Part shown: piece by piece, positions 1 through 8,444 of the stretch
Layout: each line of letters starts with the position of its first letter
Position numbering within the stretch: the first letter of the stretch is position 1
Assembly (NCBI RefSeq): GCF_009684755.1
Contig: NZ_BLBC01000009.1
Coordinates: forward strand, 74,260-138,259
DNA length: 64,000 nucleotides
Direction of reading: 5' to 3'
From: Capnocytophaga felis
Lineage (GTDB): Bacteria > Bacteroidota > Bacteroidia > Flavobacteriales > Flavobacteriaceae
Translations under genes and position numbers: made by a program
The notes under the pieces: model-generated
The model's database searches: none
The model's input: only the letters and a program-made list of their open reading frames with translations
Told to the model about the DNA's origin: nothing

Positions 1-201
1 TTTTCATAGTATTTTTATGCTTGGAGTTGAGTTAATGTATGTGGGGGCAAATGTATAAAAATTAACTATAATACAAAATATTTCAACGAAATTTAACAAA
101 AAGATTTAGAAGATAAGAATGTAAAGAAATTAAAGTAGAAGATTTTTATCCTAAAAATCAGTATTGTCTGTGAAATCTGTGAGAAATATCTTTGGCAAAT
201 A
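1..201. other. Intergenic edge region, no gene seen
   Basis: This AT-rich stretch lies downstream of the minus-strand glycosyltransferase gene. I see no open reading frame of note, no convincing terminator stem and no repeat shared with the rest of the window. A TAnnTTTG-like octamer occurs at 187-194 but points into the 3' end of the minus-strand gene, so it is probably chance. Confidence 0.5.
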
Positions 202-1059
202 TTAATTTTCTTTAAAAACCTTCGCCAAAATTTTCTTCCAACGGTAATTTCTAATCCATTTGCCTTGTTCAGGAGTTACCAAAAAGGTTTGTTTTTCAGC
301 TTTAGCTTTGAAATAACCTCGCAAATAATCTTTGAACAAACTGAATTTCTTCTTTTTAAGAGCCAATTTTACCGAAGCCAAAACGGAAAGCAAAAAGCCA
401 TAACGCAAACGATAAAAAACACTTCCTTGCAAAAAACGAGCATTCAGATTATATCCCGCTCCAGTTGGTCGTAAATGCCTAACTTTCAATGTATCATCTG
501 TTTTTACCTCCCAACCATAGAAGCGAGCCAAAAGCTCATCGGCTGTATCCCAACCCATTGCAGTTTTCAGCCCTCCAATATCTGAAAAACAGGCTTTTCG
601 GTAGGCTTTAACTGCACCTCGGAGGTGGTCTTTGTTTGTCAGATTTTCCAAAACCCAATTGCCGTTTTTTTCCACATAACAGAATCCCCCACACATACCA
701 ACTTTCTGATTTTCAGAAAAATGATTCGCTAAAACTTCTAAATAATTAGGTGGGAAAATCAAATCTGCATCAAATTTGCAAATTACATCTATGTTTTCTT
801 TCAAAAGAGGCAACCCCGCATTAAATGCCTGAATTACTTTACTTCCAGGCAAATGCGTAGCTCCCTCTTCCCTACGCAAAACTGTCAGAGAAGGGTTTTC
901 TTGCTTAATTTTTTCTAAAATTTGAGGAGTTGAATCGGTGGAGCAATCATCAACGACGATAACTTGCAGAGGCTTTTTCGTTTGTTTGAAAAGAGATTCC
1001 AGCGTTTTTTCAATACAATCTGCTTCATTATGAGCAGGAATGATAATCCCAAAGTTCAT
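202..1059 (-). CDS. Family 2 glycosyltransferase
   Basis: The 285-residue protein has the GT-A fold signature of glycosyltransferase family 2. There is an N-terminal nucleotide-sugar binding strand ending in VVDDCS (residues 35-40) and a metal-binding DAD triplet at 97-99. The protein lacks an obvious signal peptide. The C-terminal third is basic and hydrophobic, which suggests association with the inner face of the cytoplasmic membrane. Such enzymes move a sugar from a nucleotide donor to a lipid or glycan. The acceptor cannot be told from sequence. It is the last gene of the minus-strand operon that starts at DUF493, 13 bp after the ftsB-like gene, so it may be co-expressed with envelope genes. 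The family call is firm and the substrate is unknown. Confidence 0.88.
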   Translation of the reverse strand: MNFGIIIPAHNEADCIEKTLESLFKQTKKPLQVIVVDDCSTDSTPQILEKIKQENPSLTVLRREEGATHLPGSKVIQAFNAGLPLLKENIDVICKFDADLIFPPNYLEVLANHFSENQKVGMCGGFCYVEKNGNWVLENLTNKDHLRGAVKAYRKACFSDIGGLKTAMGWDTADELLARFYGWEVKTDDTLKVRHLRPTGAGYNLNARFLQGSVFYRLRYGFLLSVLASVKLALKKKKFSLFKDYLRGYFKAKAEKQTFLVTPEQGKWIRNYRWKKILAKVFKEN

Positions 1060-1072
1060 ATAACTTTAATTT

Positions 1073-1381
1073 TCAATCTATTGTATCGTATTCTATTATA
1101 AAAATTTCCTCGTTATCGTGCTTTAAGTAATATGCCTCCCTTCCCATTTTTTCTTTTCCCTCGTCGGTATTGAGGATTTTCAGACTTTTTTTATCCTTTT
1201 CTATTTCCTTTTCCAAAAACTGTTTTTGCTTGTTCAGTTTTTTAATTTCCTTATTTAACTCCCTGTGTGTCAATAGAGAATTTGCGTCAAAGAAAGCCAT
1301 CCAGACGAAGAAAAAAAGAAGTATAAAAGCATACAACCTATACCCTTTCAAAAATGCGATATATCGAAGAACGGACTTCAT
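1073..1381 (-). CDS. FtsB/DivIC-family septum formation initiator
   Basis: A 102-residue bitopic membrane protein. It has a short basic N-terminus, one transmembrane helix at about residues 16-32 (FILLFFFVWMAFF), a charged coiled coil at about 38-68, and a C-terminal segment containing the REAYYLKHDNEEIF stretch usual for the DivIC/FtsB family. Proteins of this family pair with an FtsL-like partner in the divisome. The start codon shares one base with the stop of udk (position 1381), so the two are translationally coupled. The udk-ftsB order is common in Flavobacteriia (recall). No partner FtsL gene is in the window. Confidence 0.85.
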   Translation of the reverse strand: MKSVLRYIAFLKGYRLYAFILLFFFVWMAFFDANSLLTHRELNKEIKKLNKQKQFLEKEIEKDKKSLKILNTDEGKEKMGREAYYLKHDNEEIFIIEYDTID

Positions 1382-2001
1382 CAGGAAACAGTTTGATAAA
1401 TTCGATTATGAACGATGGTTTTTATAATATCAATGGCAACATTATTTCTTCTGTTGTTAGGAATTATGATATCGGCATATTCTTTTGTAGGCTCAATGAA
1501 CTGCAAATGCATTGGTTTTAAGGTAGTTTGATAACGATGGAGAACTTCCTCTACATCTCTTCCTCTTTCCGTGGTATCTCTTTTAATACGTCTAATTAAG
1601 CGTTCGTCCGAATCGGCGTGAACATAAATTTTAATATCAAACAAACGACGAATATCAGCGTGCGAAAAAATCAAAATACCTTCCACGATAATTACTTTCG
1701 TAGGATGTATTAATACCGTTTCGCCTGTACGATTATGCTCCACGAACGAATATACGGGACTCTCAACCGACTTTCCTTCTTTGAGTGCCATTAAATGTTC
1801 TTTCAGCAAATCAAAATCAATGGAACTCGGGTGGTCAAAATTGACTTTAACCCTTTCCGAATAAGGCAAATGACTCATATCACGATAATATGAATCTTGA
1901 GAAACTACCGTTACTTCTTTTCCCGACAGCTCTTTAACTATCTGATTTACAACCGTTGTTTTTCCACATCCTGTTCCTCCCGTAATTCCTATGATTAGCA
2001 T
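1381..2001 (-). CDS. udk: Uridine kinase
   Basis: The 206-residue protein opens with a P-loop, GGTGCGKTT (residues 8-16), followed by SQDSYY and the FDHPSSIDFDLL region typical of uridine kinases. The LIRRIKRDTTERGRD stretch matches the lid and acceptor region. It phosphorylates uridine and cytidine in pyrimidine salvage, using ATP or GTP in the cytosol. Length is normal for the family. It follows murA by 38 bp and overlaps the ftsB-like gene by one base, so it belongs to the same transcription unit. Confidence 0.95.
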   Translation of the reverse strand: MLIIGITGGTGCGKTTVVNQIVKELSGKEVTVVSQDSYYRDMSHLPYSERVKVNFDHPSSIDFDLLKEHLMALKEGKSVESPVYSFVEHNRTGETVLIHPTKVIIVEGILIFSHADIRRLFDIKIYVHADSDERLIRRIKRDTTERGRDVEEVLHRYQTTLKPMHLQFIEPTKEYADIIIPNNRRNNVAIDIIKTIVHNRIYQTVS

Positions 2002-2039
2002 TTTTTATTTTTCTTTTTATATAAATTTTTTATTCACAA

Positions 2040-3350
2040 TTAATTAACTCGAATTATTTTTGCTCCCAAAGCTCTGAGGCGTTCGTCTATGCTCTCGTAA
2101 CCTCTGTCTATCTGCTCTATGTTGTAGATTGTAGAAGTCCCTTTGGCAGAAAGTGCGGCAATCAACAAGGCAATCCCCGCCCGAATATCAGGAGAAGTCA
2201 TCAGCGTAGCCTTCAAAGGAGATTTAAAATCATTCCCAATAACCGTAGCCCGATGCGGGTCGCACAAAATAATTTTAGCTCCCATATCTATCAGTTTGTC
2301 AATAAAGAACAAACGGCTTTCAAACATTTTTTGATGAATCAGTACCTCACCACGTGCCTGTGTTGCCATCACCAATATGATACTAAGCAAATCGGGGGTG
2401 AATCCAGGCCAAGGAGCATCGGAAACTGTTAAAATGGAGCCGTCAATGTAATTCTGAATTTCATATCCTTGCGTATGTGCGGGAATATAAATATCATCAT
2501 TTCTGCGTTCGATAGTAATTCCTAACTTTCGAAAAACATTAGGTATCAATCCTAAATGCTCCCAACCTACGTTCTTGATTGTGATTTCACTCTGAGTCAT
2601 AGCTGCCAACCCAATCCAGCTACCAATTTCAATCATATCCGGCAGAAGTGTGTGCGTGCATCCCGAGAGCTTTTCAACTCCGTTAATGGTCAAAAAGTTA
2701 GAACCAATCCCCTGAATATCAGCTCCCATTGAATTAAGCATTCGGCATAACTGTTGCACGTAAGGTTCGCAAGCAGCGTTGTAAATGGTTGTTTTTCCTT
2801 CTGCCAAAACTGCCGCCATAATGATGTTTGATGTTCCCGTTACCGAAGCCTCATCAAGCAACATATCCGCTCCTTTAAGGCGATTGCAGATTACGCTATA
2901 TGTTTGATGTTCTTTATCATAATTAAAATCAGCTCCTAATTTGATAAATCCTTCAAAATGTGTATCCAAACGGCGACGACCGATTTTGTCCCCGCCCGGA
3001 CGAGGAATATATCCCACACCAAAACGTGTCAAAAGCGGCCCCACAATCATTATTGAACCTCGAAGTCCCTGCCCTTCGGACTGAAAAGCATTTGATTTCA
3101 AGTATTTTAGGTTAACTTCATCAGCCTGAAAACTGTACGAACCTTTCCCTAACTTCTGTATCTTTACTCCTAAATTCTCGAGCAACGAAATTAGCTTATT
3201 GACGTCCAATATATCGGGAATGTTGTGTATGGTAACTTTTTCGTCGGTTAGCAACACCGCACACAAAACCTGAAGAGCCTCATTTTTAGCCCCTTGTGGA
3301 GTAATTTCACCTTTTAATGTATGTCCTCCTTCAATTTTAAATACGCCCAT
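2040..3350 (-). CDS. murA: UDP-N-acetylglucosamine 1-carboxyvinyltransferase
   Basis: This 436-residue enzyme catalyses the first committed step of peptidoglycan precursor synthesis, moving enolpyruvate from PEP to UDP-GlcNAc. The conserved Lys of the GAKNEAL motif is at residue 22. The catalytic loop reads RPGGDKIGRRRLD (residues 117-129), so the position that is Cys115 in E. coli MurA is Asp121 here. That cysteine is the fosfomycin target, and Asp at this place is known to give intrinsic insensitivity in other bacteria. The remaining fold is full length and undamaged, so the enzyme should be active. It sits between DUF4290 (12 bp upstream) and udk. Confidence 0.96.
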   Translation of the reverse strand: MGVFKIEGGHTLKGEITPQGAKNEALQVLCAVLLTDEKVTIHNIPDILDVNKLISLLENLGVKIQKLGKGSYSFQADEVNLKYLKSNAFQSEGQGLRGSIMIVGPLLTRFGVGYIPRPGGDKIGRRRLDTHFEGFIKLGADFNYDKEHQTYSVICNRLKGADMLLDEASVTGTSNIIMAAVLAEGKTTIYNAACEPYVQQLCRMLNSMGADIQGIGSNFLTINGVEKLSGCTHTLLPDMIEIGSWIGLAAMTQSEITIKNVGWEHLGLIPNVFRKLGITIERRNDDIYIPAHTQGYEIQNYIDGSILTVSDAPWPGFTPDLLSIILVMATQARGEVLIHQKMFESRLFFIDKLIDMGAKIILCDPHRATVIGNDFKSPLKATLMTSPDIRAGIALLIAALSAKGTSTIYNIEQIDRGYESIDERLRALGAKIIRVN

Positions 3351-3362
3351 AGTTGAAAGTTT

Positions 3363-4022
3363 TTAGCTCTTTTTATAATTTGTTTTCTTACCTTGTGAAG
3401 TTCTTTTGGTTAAATTCTGTTTGGTTTTGATGAGTTCGTTACTGTTGGTCAAATATTCTTTTGCTTTGGTCAAGTCAATCTGTCCATCGCTAAGTTCATA
3501 TAAATGCTGAAAAACCACTTCATCTTCAACGGCTTCTTTATTCCAAGTTAAATAACTTTTTTTCATATGATTAGCTATGGAATACTTTAGTGCTTCCTTC
3601 AGCTGCCCCTCTTCCCAACCTATGCAAACTTCAATCATTTTCTTTATATTATTGCCGTAAAATCGATATTTCGGATGATTTTGCGGATATTGAAGAACAT
3701 CAGGATGTTTGATTAACACATCAGGAGTTGGTTTTTCAAAAGGAGAATCAACATCTAAGCGAAAACCCGACATAATAAAAAGCTGATCCCACAATTTATG
3801 CTGAAAATCAGGAACATCTCGCAGATGAGGAAACATATTCCCCATTACGGCAATGATACTCTTTGCCGTATTGTTCCGCTTTTCTCTATCTTCAATGGTT
3901 ATGGCTTTTTCAATCATTTTCTGAATATGTCGCCCGTATTCGGGGATTATCAAAGGAGTTCGTTCCGTGTTGTATTCCAACCCCATATTTTCGGACATAT
4001 TTTGCGTATTTTGATTCTCCAT
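3363..4022 (-). CDS. DUF4290 family protein
   Basis: The 219-residue soluble protein carries the block conserved in Bacteroidota DUF4290 proteins: IIPEYGRHIQKMIEKA, then IIAVMGNMFPHLRDVPDFQHKLWDQLF. No signal peptide or membrane helix is present and the C-terminus is Lys-rich. Function is unknown. The family is typically found next to murA, as here, 12 bp upstream of it and 41 bp after DUF493, which hints at a link to cell-wall precursor supply or its control. That link is inference from position only. Confidence 0.88.
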   Translation of the reverse strand: MENQNTQNMSENMGLEYNTERTPLIIPEYGRHIQKMIEKAITIEDREKRNNTAKSIIAVMGNMFPHLRDVPDFQHKLWDQLFIMSGFRLDVDSPFEKPTPDVLIKHPDVLQYPQNHPKYRFYGNNIKKMIEVCIGWEEGQLKEALKYSIANHMKKSYLTWNKEAVEDEVVFQHLYELSDGQIDLTKAKEYLTNSNELIKTKQNLTKRTSQGKKTNYKKS

Positions 4023-4063
4023 ATTTCTTATTTATTCTGCTCTTAAATATATTCCTAAATTTC

Positions 4064-4354
4064 TTACAACGAAACAATTCCTTCTATTTTACCCGCTTCT
4101 CTGTAATAGTGAATTACTTCGTCCGGATTTTGTAAAAGGACAGATACGGAAACTCCGGTATATTTTCCGTTTGAGGAAGGTCGTGTTTTTATTTCCGCAT
4201 TGGTTTGCTTGAAAATTGAATCAATTGTTTCTAATTTCTGGGCATCGGTAGGTATGATAAACTTGTACAGATACTTTGTTGGGAAAGAAGTAGTTTCTTC
4301 TAATTCTTTTTTTAAACGTTCATAAAATTCAGCTAATTCTTGCTCTGATTTCAT
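4064..4354 (-). CDS. DUF493 (YbeD-like) small regulatory-type protein
   Basis: The 96-residue cytosolic protein matches the DUF493/YbeD pattern. It has a short helical N-terminus (EFYERLKKELEE), a strand FPTKYLYKFIIP, and a closing YREAGKIEGIVSL segment, forming a small alpha/beta fold resembling ACT-like regulatory domains. In E. coli the family member lies near lipoate genes, but no lipoate gene is here. It is the first gene of the six-gene minus-strand operon and has a TATCTTTG box on the minus strand just upstream. Function is not established. Confidence 0.85.
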   Translation of the reverse strand: MKSEQELAEFYERLKKELEETTSFPTKYLYKFIIPTDAQKLETIDSIFKQTNAEIKTRPSSNGKYTGVSVSVLLQNPDEVIHYYREAGKIEGIVSL

Positions 4355-4370
4355 TCTAAAACTTTTTTTG

Positions 4371-4378
4371 CAAAGATA
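4371..4378 (-). promoter_or_regulatory. Bacteroidota -7 box for the DUF493-murA operon
   Basis: The minus strand reads TATCTTTG, a full match to TAnnTTTG, 17 bp upstream of the DUF493 start. No clear -33 TTG is seen at the right distance. It likely drives the DUF493-DUF4290-murA-udk-ftsB-GT2 unit. Confidence 0.55.
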
Positions 4379-4440
4379 GCAGTTTTCATCAGAAGAGAAA
4401 AAATATTTTCTGTTTTTGAATATTTATATACCGAAAAACA

Positions 4441-4470
4441 TTGTGCTCCGACAAAATTTTCGTACCTTCG
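4441..4470 (+). promoter_or_regulatory. Promoter of galM
   Basis: A TTG at 4441-4443 is followed after 19 bp by TACCTTCG at 4463-4470 (one mismatch to TAnnTTTG). The galM ATG follows 15 bp later, giving a very short leader. This argues against the longer reading that would start at the TTG itself. Confidence 0.55.
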
Positions 4471-4485
4471 TCAAAATTTTTGAAA

Positions 4486-5508
4486 ATGAAAAATATCACA
4501 CAAAAACCCTTCGGAACTCATAAAAATAAAAAGGTAGAACACTTCACACTGACCAATAAAAACAGTATGGAAGTATCTGTAACTAACTTCGGTGGCATCA
4601 TTACTTCCGTCAAATTCCCGAAAGACGGAAAACACATCGAAACCGTACTGGGATTCGACACTTTGGAAGAATATCTAAGTGCAGATTATCGCAAAGAATA
4701 TCCGTATTTCGGTGCCATCATCGGGCGAAATGCCGGACGTATCAAAAACGGAAAAACCACCCTTAACGGCGAAACACTACAACTGACCGTAAACCACAAC
4801 GCAGCACAACTGCACGGCGGTTTTGAAGGATTCGACAGCAAAGTTTGGGAAGTCGTTTCGGTGAAAGACGAGCCGATTCCATCAGTAACTTTCCAATATG
4901 TTTCTGCCGATGGCGAAGAGGGCTTTCCCGGCGAAGTTACCGTACAAGTAACCTATTCGCTCAACGACGAAAACGAACTTCGGGTGGATTATCACGGCAC
5001 TACCAACAAACCCACTATCCTGAATCTGACTCAACACGCTTATTTTAACCTCAACACCAACTCGGATAACATTTTAAATCACCTTTTACAGATTAACGGC
5101 GACCGCGTTTCTCCGCTAAATCCCGATTATTCCCCAACAGGCGAATTGCTCCTTGTGGAAGGCACACATTGGGATTATCGCAAGCCAACGCCCGTTCATC
5201 CTGATATCGATAATGCTTTCCCGCGTCAAGTTTCGGAAAATGAAACCGTTGGGTCGCTCATTTGCAATGACAGTGGCATTCGTATGGACGTGCGTACCAA
5301 TCACCCCGTATTGCACATTTATGGCGGATATTACGTCCCCGAATTACACCCTAAAAACAGAAAATCTACCGGACAAAATGCAGGAATATGCTTTGAATGT
5401 CAAGGTTTTGCCGATGCGTTGAACTATCCGCAGTTTCAATCCACACAGCTGAATCCGGAGCAGGAATACAAACACTTTACTATTTTTAAGTTCATTGAAA
5501 TAGCATAA
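4486..5508 (+). CDS. galM: Aldose 1-epimerase (galactose mutarotase)
   Basis: The protein interconverts the alpha and beta anomers of galactose or glucose. With the ATG at 4486 it has 340 residues, which fits the family. A longer in-frame TTG reading exists but would overlap the promoter. Diagnostic motifs are GRNAGRI near the sugar site, NLTQHAYFNL with the catalytic His, and the C-terminal FECQGFADALNYP, which carries the catalytic Glu. No signal peptide is present, so it acts in the cytosol. The gene is richer in C-ending codons than its neighbours, as is galK. galK follows after a 620-bp gap filled by tandem repeats. Confidence 0.94.
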   Translation: MKNITQKPFGTHKNKKVEHFTLTNKNSMEVSVTNFGGIITSVKFPKDGKHIETVLGFDTLEEYLSADYRKEYPYFGAIIGRNAGRIKNGKTTLNGETLQLTVNHNAAQLHGGFEGFDSKVWEVVSVKDEPIPSVTFQYVSADGEEGFPGEVTVQVTYSLNDENELRVDYHGTTNKPTILNLTQHAYFNLNTNSDNILNHLLQINGDRVSPLNPDYSPTGELLLVEGTHWDYRKPTPVHPDIDNAFPRQVSENETVGSLICNDSGIRMDVRTNHPVLHIYGGYYVPELHPKNRKSTGQNAGICFECQGFADALNYPQFQSTQLNPEQEYKHFTIFKFIEIA

Positions 5509-5542
5509 ACTTTCAAAATTTAAAACGAAAGTTTTTGCCTTT

Positions 5543-6012
5543 CGGACATTTATTCGAAATAAGAAAACACGCGTTGTGAAGGTTCGGGATTTTCCCGATA
5601 GAAGAAAACAAACGTTTTAAAGCTTCAGGGTTTTCCCGATAGAAGAAAACATACGTTTCGAGCCTTCGGGGTTTTCCCGATGGAAGAAAACATCAGGAGG
5701 CACACATCGGGATTTTCCCGAAAGGTAAAAACATACGTTTCGAGACTTCGAGCATTTAGCCGAATGAAGAAAGCACACGTTTTGGGGCTTCGGGCATTTA
5801 GCCGTTTGAAGAAAACACACGTTTTGGAGCTTCGGGCATTTAGCCGTTTGAAGAAAACATACGTTTTGAGGCTTCAAGCATTTAGGCGAATGAAGAAAAC
5901 ATACGTTTTGAGGCTTCGAGCATTTAGGCGAATGAAGAAAACACGCGTTTTGAAGCTTTGAGCATTTAGGCGAATGAAGAAAACACACGTTTTAGAGCTT
6001 CAAGCATTTGTC
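5543..6012. repeat. Tandem array A, 11 units of 41-42 bp
   Basis: Eleven imperfect units fill the galM-galK gap. Measured at the AAGAAA of each unit, they start at 5561, 5602, 5643, 5684, about 5725, then 5767, 5809, 5851, 5893, 5935 and 5977. The spacing is 41 bp for the first five units and 42 bp after that. The galM-proximal units (5561-5725) contain a small hairpin such as CGGGA-TTT-TCCCG (5585-5597). The distal units carry GCATTTAGGCGAATG instead. Because 42 is a multiple of three, the array is open in several frames on both strands, but those readings have no start context and no protein-like composition. Function is unknown. Confidence 0.9.
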
Positions 6013-6064
6013 AGAAGTAAAAAACATAAAATAAAACTATAAAAAGATTTCAGATTGCCTAAAA

Positions 6065-6095
6065 TTGGTAATACGGAAATAAAAATGTATCTTTA
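6065..6095 (+). promoter_or_regulatory. Promoter of galK
   Basis: TTG at 6065-6067 is followed after 20 bp by TATCTTTA (6088-6095), seven of eight matches to TAnnTTTG. The galK ATG is 34 bp further on. This gives galK its own start downstream of array A. Confidence 0.5.
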
Positions 6096-6129
6096 ATTAG
6101 TACAAAAACAGAAAAAAATATTTCAAAAA

Positions 6130-7284
6130 ATGAAAAAATATATACAAGAAGAATTTCAGAAAAGCTATGGGCAACCTTGCGACAAGGTATTTTTTGCACC
6201 GGCTCGCGTGAATTTGATTGGCGAACACATCGACTACAACGGCGGACTGGTAATGCCTTGTGCCTTGGGGAACGGAACGTATTTAGCGGTTCGCAAAACA
6301 AACGACAATACGTTTACCTTCAAAAGTTTAAACTTCCCTGAATCGACACATCAAGTAACCGTCAATCACGAAGGATACACCAAAAACGGAAGCCTTTGGA
6401 TAAACTATCCGTTGGGTTGCATCGATTATTTTACGCGTCAGGGCGTGAAATTCAGCGGTTTGGAGTTTCTTTTCTACGGAAATATTCCTAACGGTGGCGG
6501 ACTTTCCTCTTCGGCTTCCATTGAATTGGTAACCTCCTTTGCGTTAAATTCACTTTTCGGATTGGGAAAAAATCAAATTGAATTGGTGAAAATTTCGCAA
6601 AACGTGGAAAACAAATTCGTGGGCGTGAATTGCGGTATTATGGACCAATTTGCCATCGGAATGGGGAAAAAAGACCACGCCATCATTTTGGATTGCCAAA
6701 CGTTGGATTATACCTATACGCCTTTCGTTCTAAAAGAAGATACACTACTGATTATCAACACTAATAAAGAACGAAAACTGGCGGATTCCAAATACAACGA
6801 ACGTCGTGCTACTTGCGAGGCAGCGTTGGAAATCTTCAACAAAAATGCCGATTTCAAAGACCTTTGTTCTATTCCTGCCGAGTATTTTGAAGCTCACAAA
6901 AACGAACTTACGGAAGAGATGCAAAAACGAGTTAAGCACGTAATTTACGAGAATTTACGCGTGAAAGAAAGTGAAAAAGCCTTAAAATCGGGCGATGTGA
7001 AACGTTTCGGAGAATTGATGTCCGCCTCACATAAATCCTTAATGGAAGATTACGAAGTTACAGGCAAAGAATTGGATACCATTTACTTGGAAAGCATTAA
7101 TTTTGATGGCGTTACAGGCGTTCGTATGACCGGAGCGGGCTTTGGTGGTTGTGCCATTGCACTGGTTAAAAACGACCGAGTGGAAGCCTACAAAAAACAC
7201 ATCATCGAAAGCTATACGCAAAAAATCGGGTATGCCCCATCGGTGTATGACGTGAGCATCGGTGACGGAACTCGTGAATTATAA
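6130..7284 (+). CDS. galK: Galactokinase
   Basis: The 384-residue GHMP-family kinase phosphorylates galactose at C1 with ATP, the first step of the Leloir pathway. The galactokinase signature FAPARVNLIGEHIDYNGG spans residues 22-39. The ATP-binding loop PNGGGLSSSAS lies near residue 120. The C-terminal GHMP motif GVRMTGAGFGGCAIAL is intact. Cytosolic. A strong terminator follows. galT and galE, the next Leloir genes, are not in the window. Codon use is GC-richer than in the adjacent hypothetical genes, similar to galM and the alpha-amylase, which may reflect strong expression or transfer. Confidence 0.96.
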   Translation: MKKYIQEEFQKSYGQPCDKVFFAPARVNLIGEHIDYNGGLVMPCALGNGTYLAVRKTNDNTFTFKSLNFPESTHQVTVNHEGYTKNGSLWINYPLGCIDYFTRQGVKFSGLEFLFYGNIPNGGGLSSSASIELVTSFALNSLFGLGKNQIELVKISQNVENKFVGVNCGIMDQFAIGMGKKDHAIILDCQTLDYTYTPFVLKEDTLLIINTNKERKLADSKYNERRATCEAALEIFNKNADFKDLCSIPAEYFEAHKNELTEEMQKRVKHVIYENLRVKESEKALKSGDVKRFGELMSASHKSLMEDYEVTGKELDTIYLESINFDGVTGVRMTGAGFGGCAIALVKNDRVEAYKKHIIESYTQKIGYAPSVYDVSIGDGTREL

Positions 7285-7291
7285 TCATCAG

Positions 7292-7336
7292 AAAGCCAAG
7301 TGAAATAAAAAATTTGTTCTACTTGGCTTTTTTATT
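7292..7336 (+). terminator. Rho-independent terminator after galK
   Basis: AAAGCCAAGT (7292-7301) pairs with ACTTGGCTTT (7321-7330), and the T-rich tract TTTATTGTTTT follows. It lies directly after the galK stop codon and closes the galactose unit. Confidence 0.8.
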
Positions 7337-7345
7337 GTTTTGAAG

Positions 7346-7768
7346 ATGAAAAAAGTATATAAATCAGAAGTTGATAAATTTCTTTTTGGAATTGTTATCG
7401 CAATTACATTCTTTCCTCTCATATTTTTGTTATATGAGTCCACTTCTTTTAGTGATACAATAATTTTAGCTATAATAATTTTGCTTTCGGCTTTATTATT
7501 AGGGAATTGTATTTGGGGTATTCGTTATATTATTGACCAGAAACAACTTATTATAAAAGCAGGATTTCTTTACAAAGTAAAAATAGACATTGAAACAATT
7601 CGCAAGATAAGGAAAAGCAATTCTATTTTGAGTAGCCCTGCCGCATCGTTTGACCGTATTGAAATTTTGTACAATAAATATGATGATATTTTAATTTCCC
7701 CGAAAGACAGAACGGTATTCATCTCCGACTTACTGAAAATCAACCCGAATATAGAGATAATTTTGTAA
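7346..7768 (+). CDS. Small membrane protein with bacterial PH-like domain
   Basis: With the ATG at 7346 (a longer TTG reading exists but overlaps the terminator tail) the protein has 140 residues. Two hydrophobic helices at about residues 12-30 and 38-58 are followed by a beta-rich domain starting WGIRYIIDQKQLIIKAGFLYKVKIDIETIRKIRKSNS. That pattern is typical of the DUF1200/YyaB bacterial PH domain. The C-terminal part would face the cytosol. Function of this family is unknown. It sits between galK and another small gene with no sign of involvement in galactose use. Confidence 0.6.
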   Translation: MKKVYKSEVDKFLFGIVIAITFFPLIFLLYESTSFSDTIILAIIILLSALLLGNCIWGIRYIIDQKQLIIKAGFLYKVKIDIETIRKIRKSNSILSSPAASFDRIEILYNKYDDILISPKDRTVFISDLLKINPNIEIIL

Positions 7769-7819
7769 TTCAACAGCTTCAGAAACGAGATTTTGAAATC
7801 TTTTAAAATATCTAAAAAA

Positions 7820-8290
7820 ATGGAGTTTAAGGATTTTTTTGAAGATGAAGCTTGTTATCAAGCATATATCATTCGGTTAGAAAAGAAAATTCGTTCTTTT
7901 TCAAATTCTTTTATGAGCAATTCCAAATGGAAAAAACTTTTCGTGGCAATTTGCCAAAATCAGGATTTGATAAAGCAATGTGAGATATACAATTTCTTTG
8001 AACCGTGCGTGAACGAACTTGTTTTCAGAAATATACAAAGTAACTTAGGTCAATACATTCAACAAGAATATATTTCCAACCAAATCACCACCGCCGAATA
8101 TCCGACATTTTACAGAGAAATTCAATATTTGGAGTTTCTAAAATCGTGGAATGGAAACCAGATAGGAAAGTTCGTGGAACCTATCAAACAAACACAAGAT
8201 ATTGAGCAAATTAGAACATATTTATCTCGCTTTGGAGAGTTTCGTTTCGAGCAGACCGATAATTTCCTGAGGATTTTGGGCTATTCCTAA
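7820..8290 (+). CDS. Hypothetical protein, possibly DUF6678-like
   Basis: I chose the ATG at 7820 over an upstream TTG, giving 156 residues. The protein is soluble and charged, rich in Phe, Tyr and Trp, with the stretch MSNSKWKKLFVAI and later TFYREIQYLEFLKSW. These recall DUF6678 proteins, which also have an N-terminal SKW motif, but I cannot confirm this. Such proteins often appear among polymorphic-toxin immunity genes. It follows the PH-like gene by 51 bp. No function is assigned. Confidence 0.5.
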   Translation: MEFKDFFEDEACYQAYIIRLEKKIRSFSNSFMSNSKWKKLFVAICQNQDLIKQCEIYNFFEPCVNELVFRNIQSNLGQYIQQEYISNQITTAEYPTFYREIQYLEFLKSWNGNQIGKFVEPIKQTQDIEQIRTYLSRFGEFRFEQTDNFLRILGYS

Positions 8291-8444
8291 TTTTAAAGCC
8301 TAATAAATTAGATTTCTTGATGGGATAAAATGATTTCTTACAATTATAAGTTGTCATAAATTCTTACACTGTATTAGCTTATTTGTAAAAATAATTCCGT
8401 AAATTAGCACCCGAAAAAATAAAAACATACTAAAATTTTAATAT

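Noticed and set aside
4441-4485. Longer galM start at the TTG at 4441
   Set aside because: That TTG is the -33 element of a promoter, and the added residues do not resemble the family.
5617-5988. Protein-coding reading frames across array A on both strands
   Set aside because: They exist because the distal units are 42 bp long, which keeps frame. They have no start context and encode only low-complexity Cys/Lys/Arg repeats.
5543-6012. CRISPR array at the tandem repeats (also arrays B, C and D)
   Set aside because: There are no unique spacers between identical repeats; the whole unit repeats with drift, and no cas gene is present.
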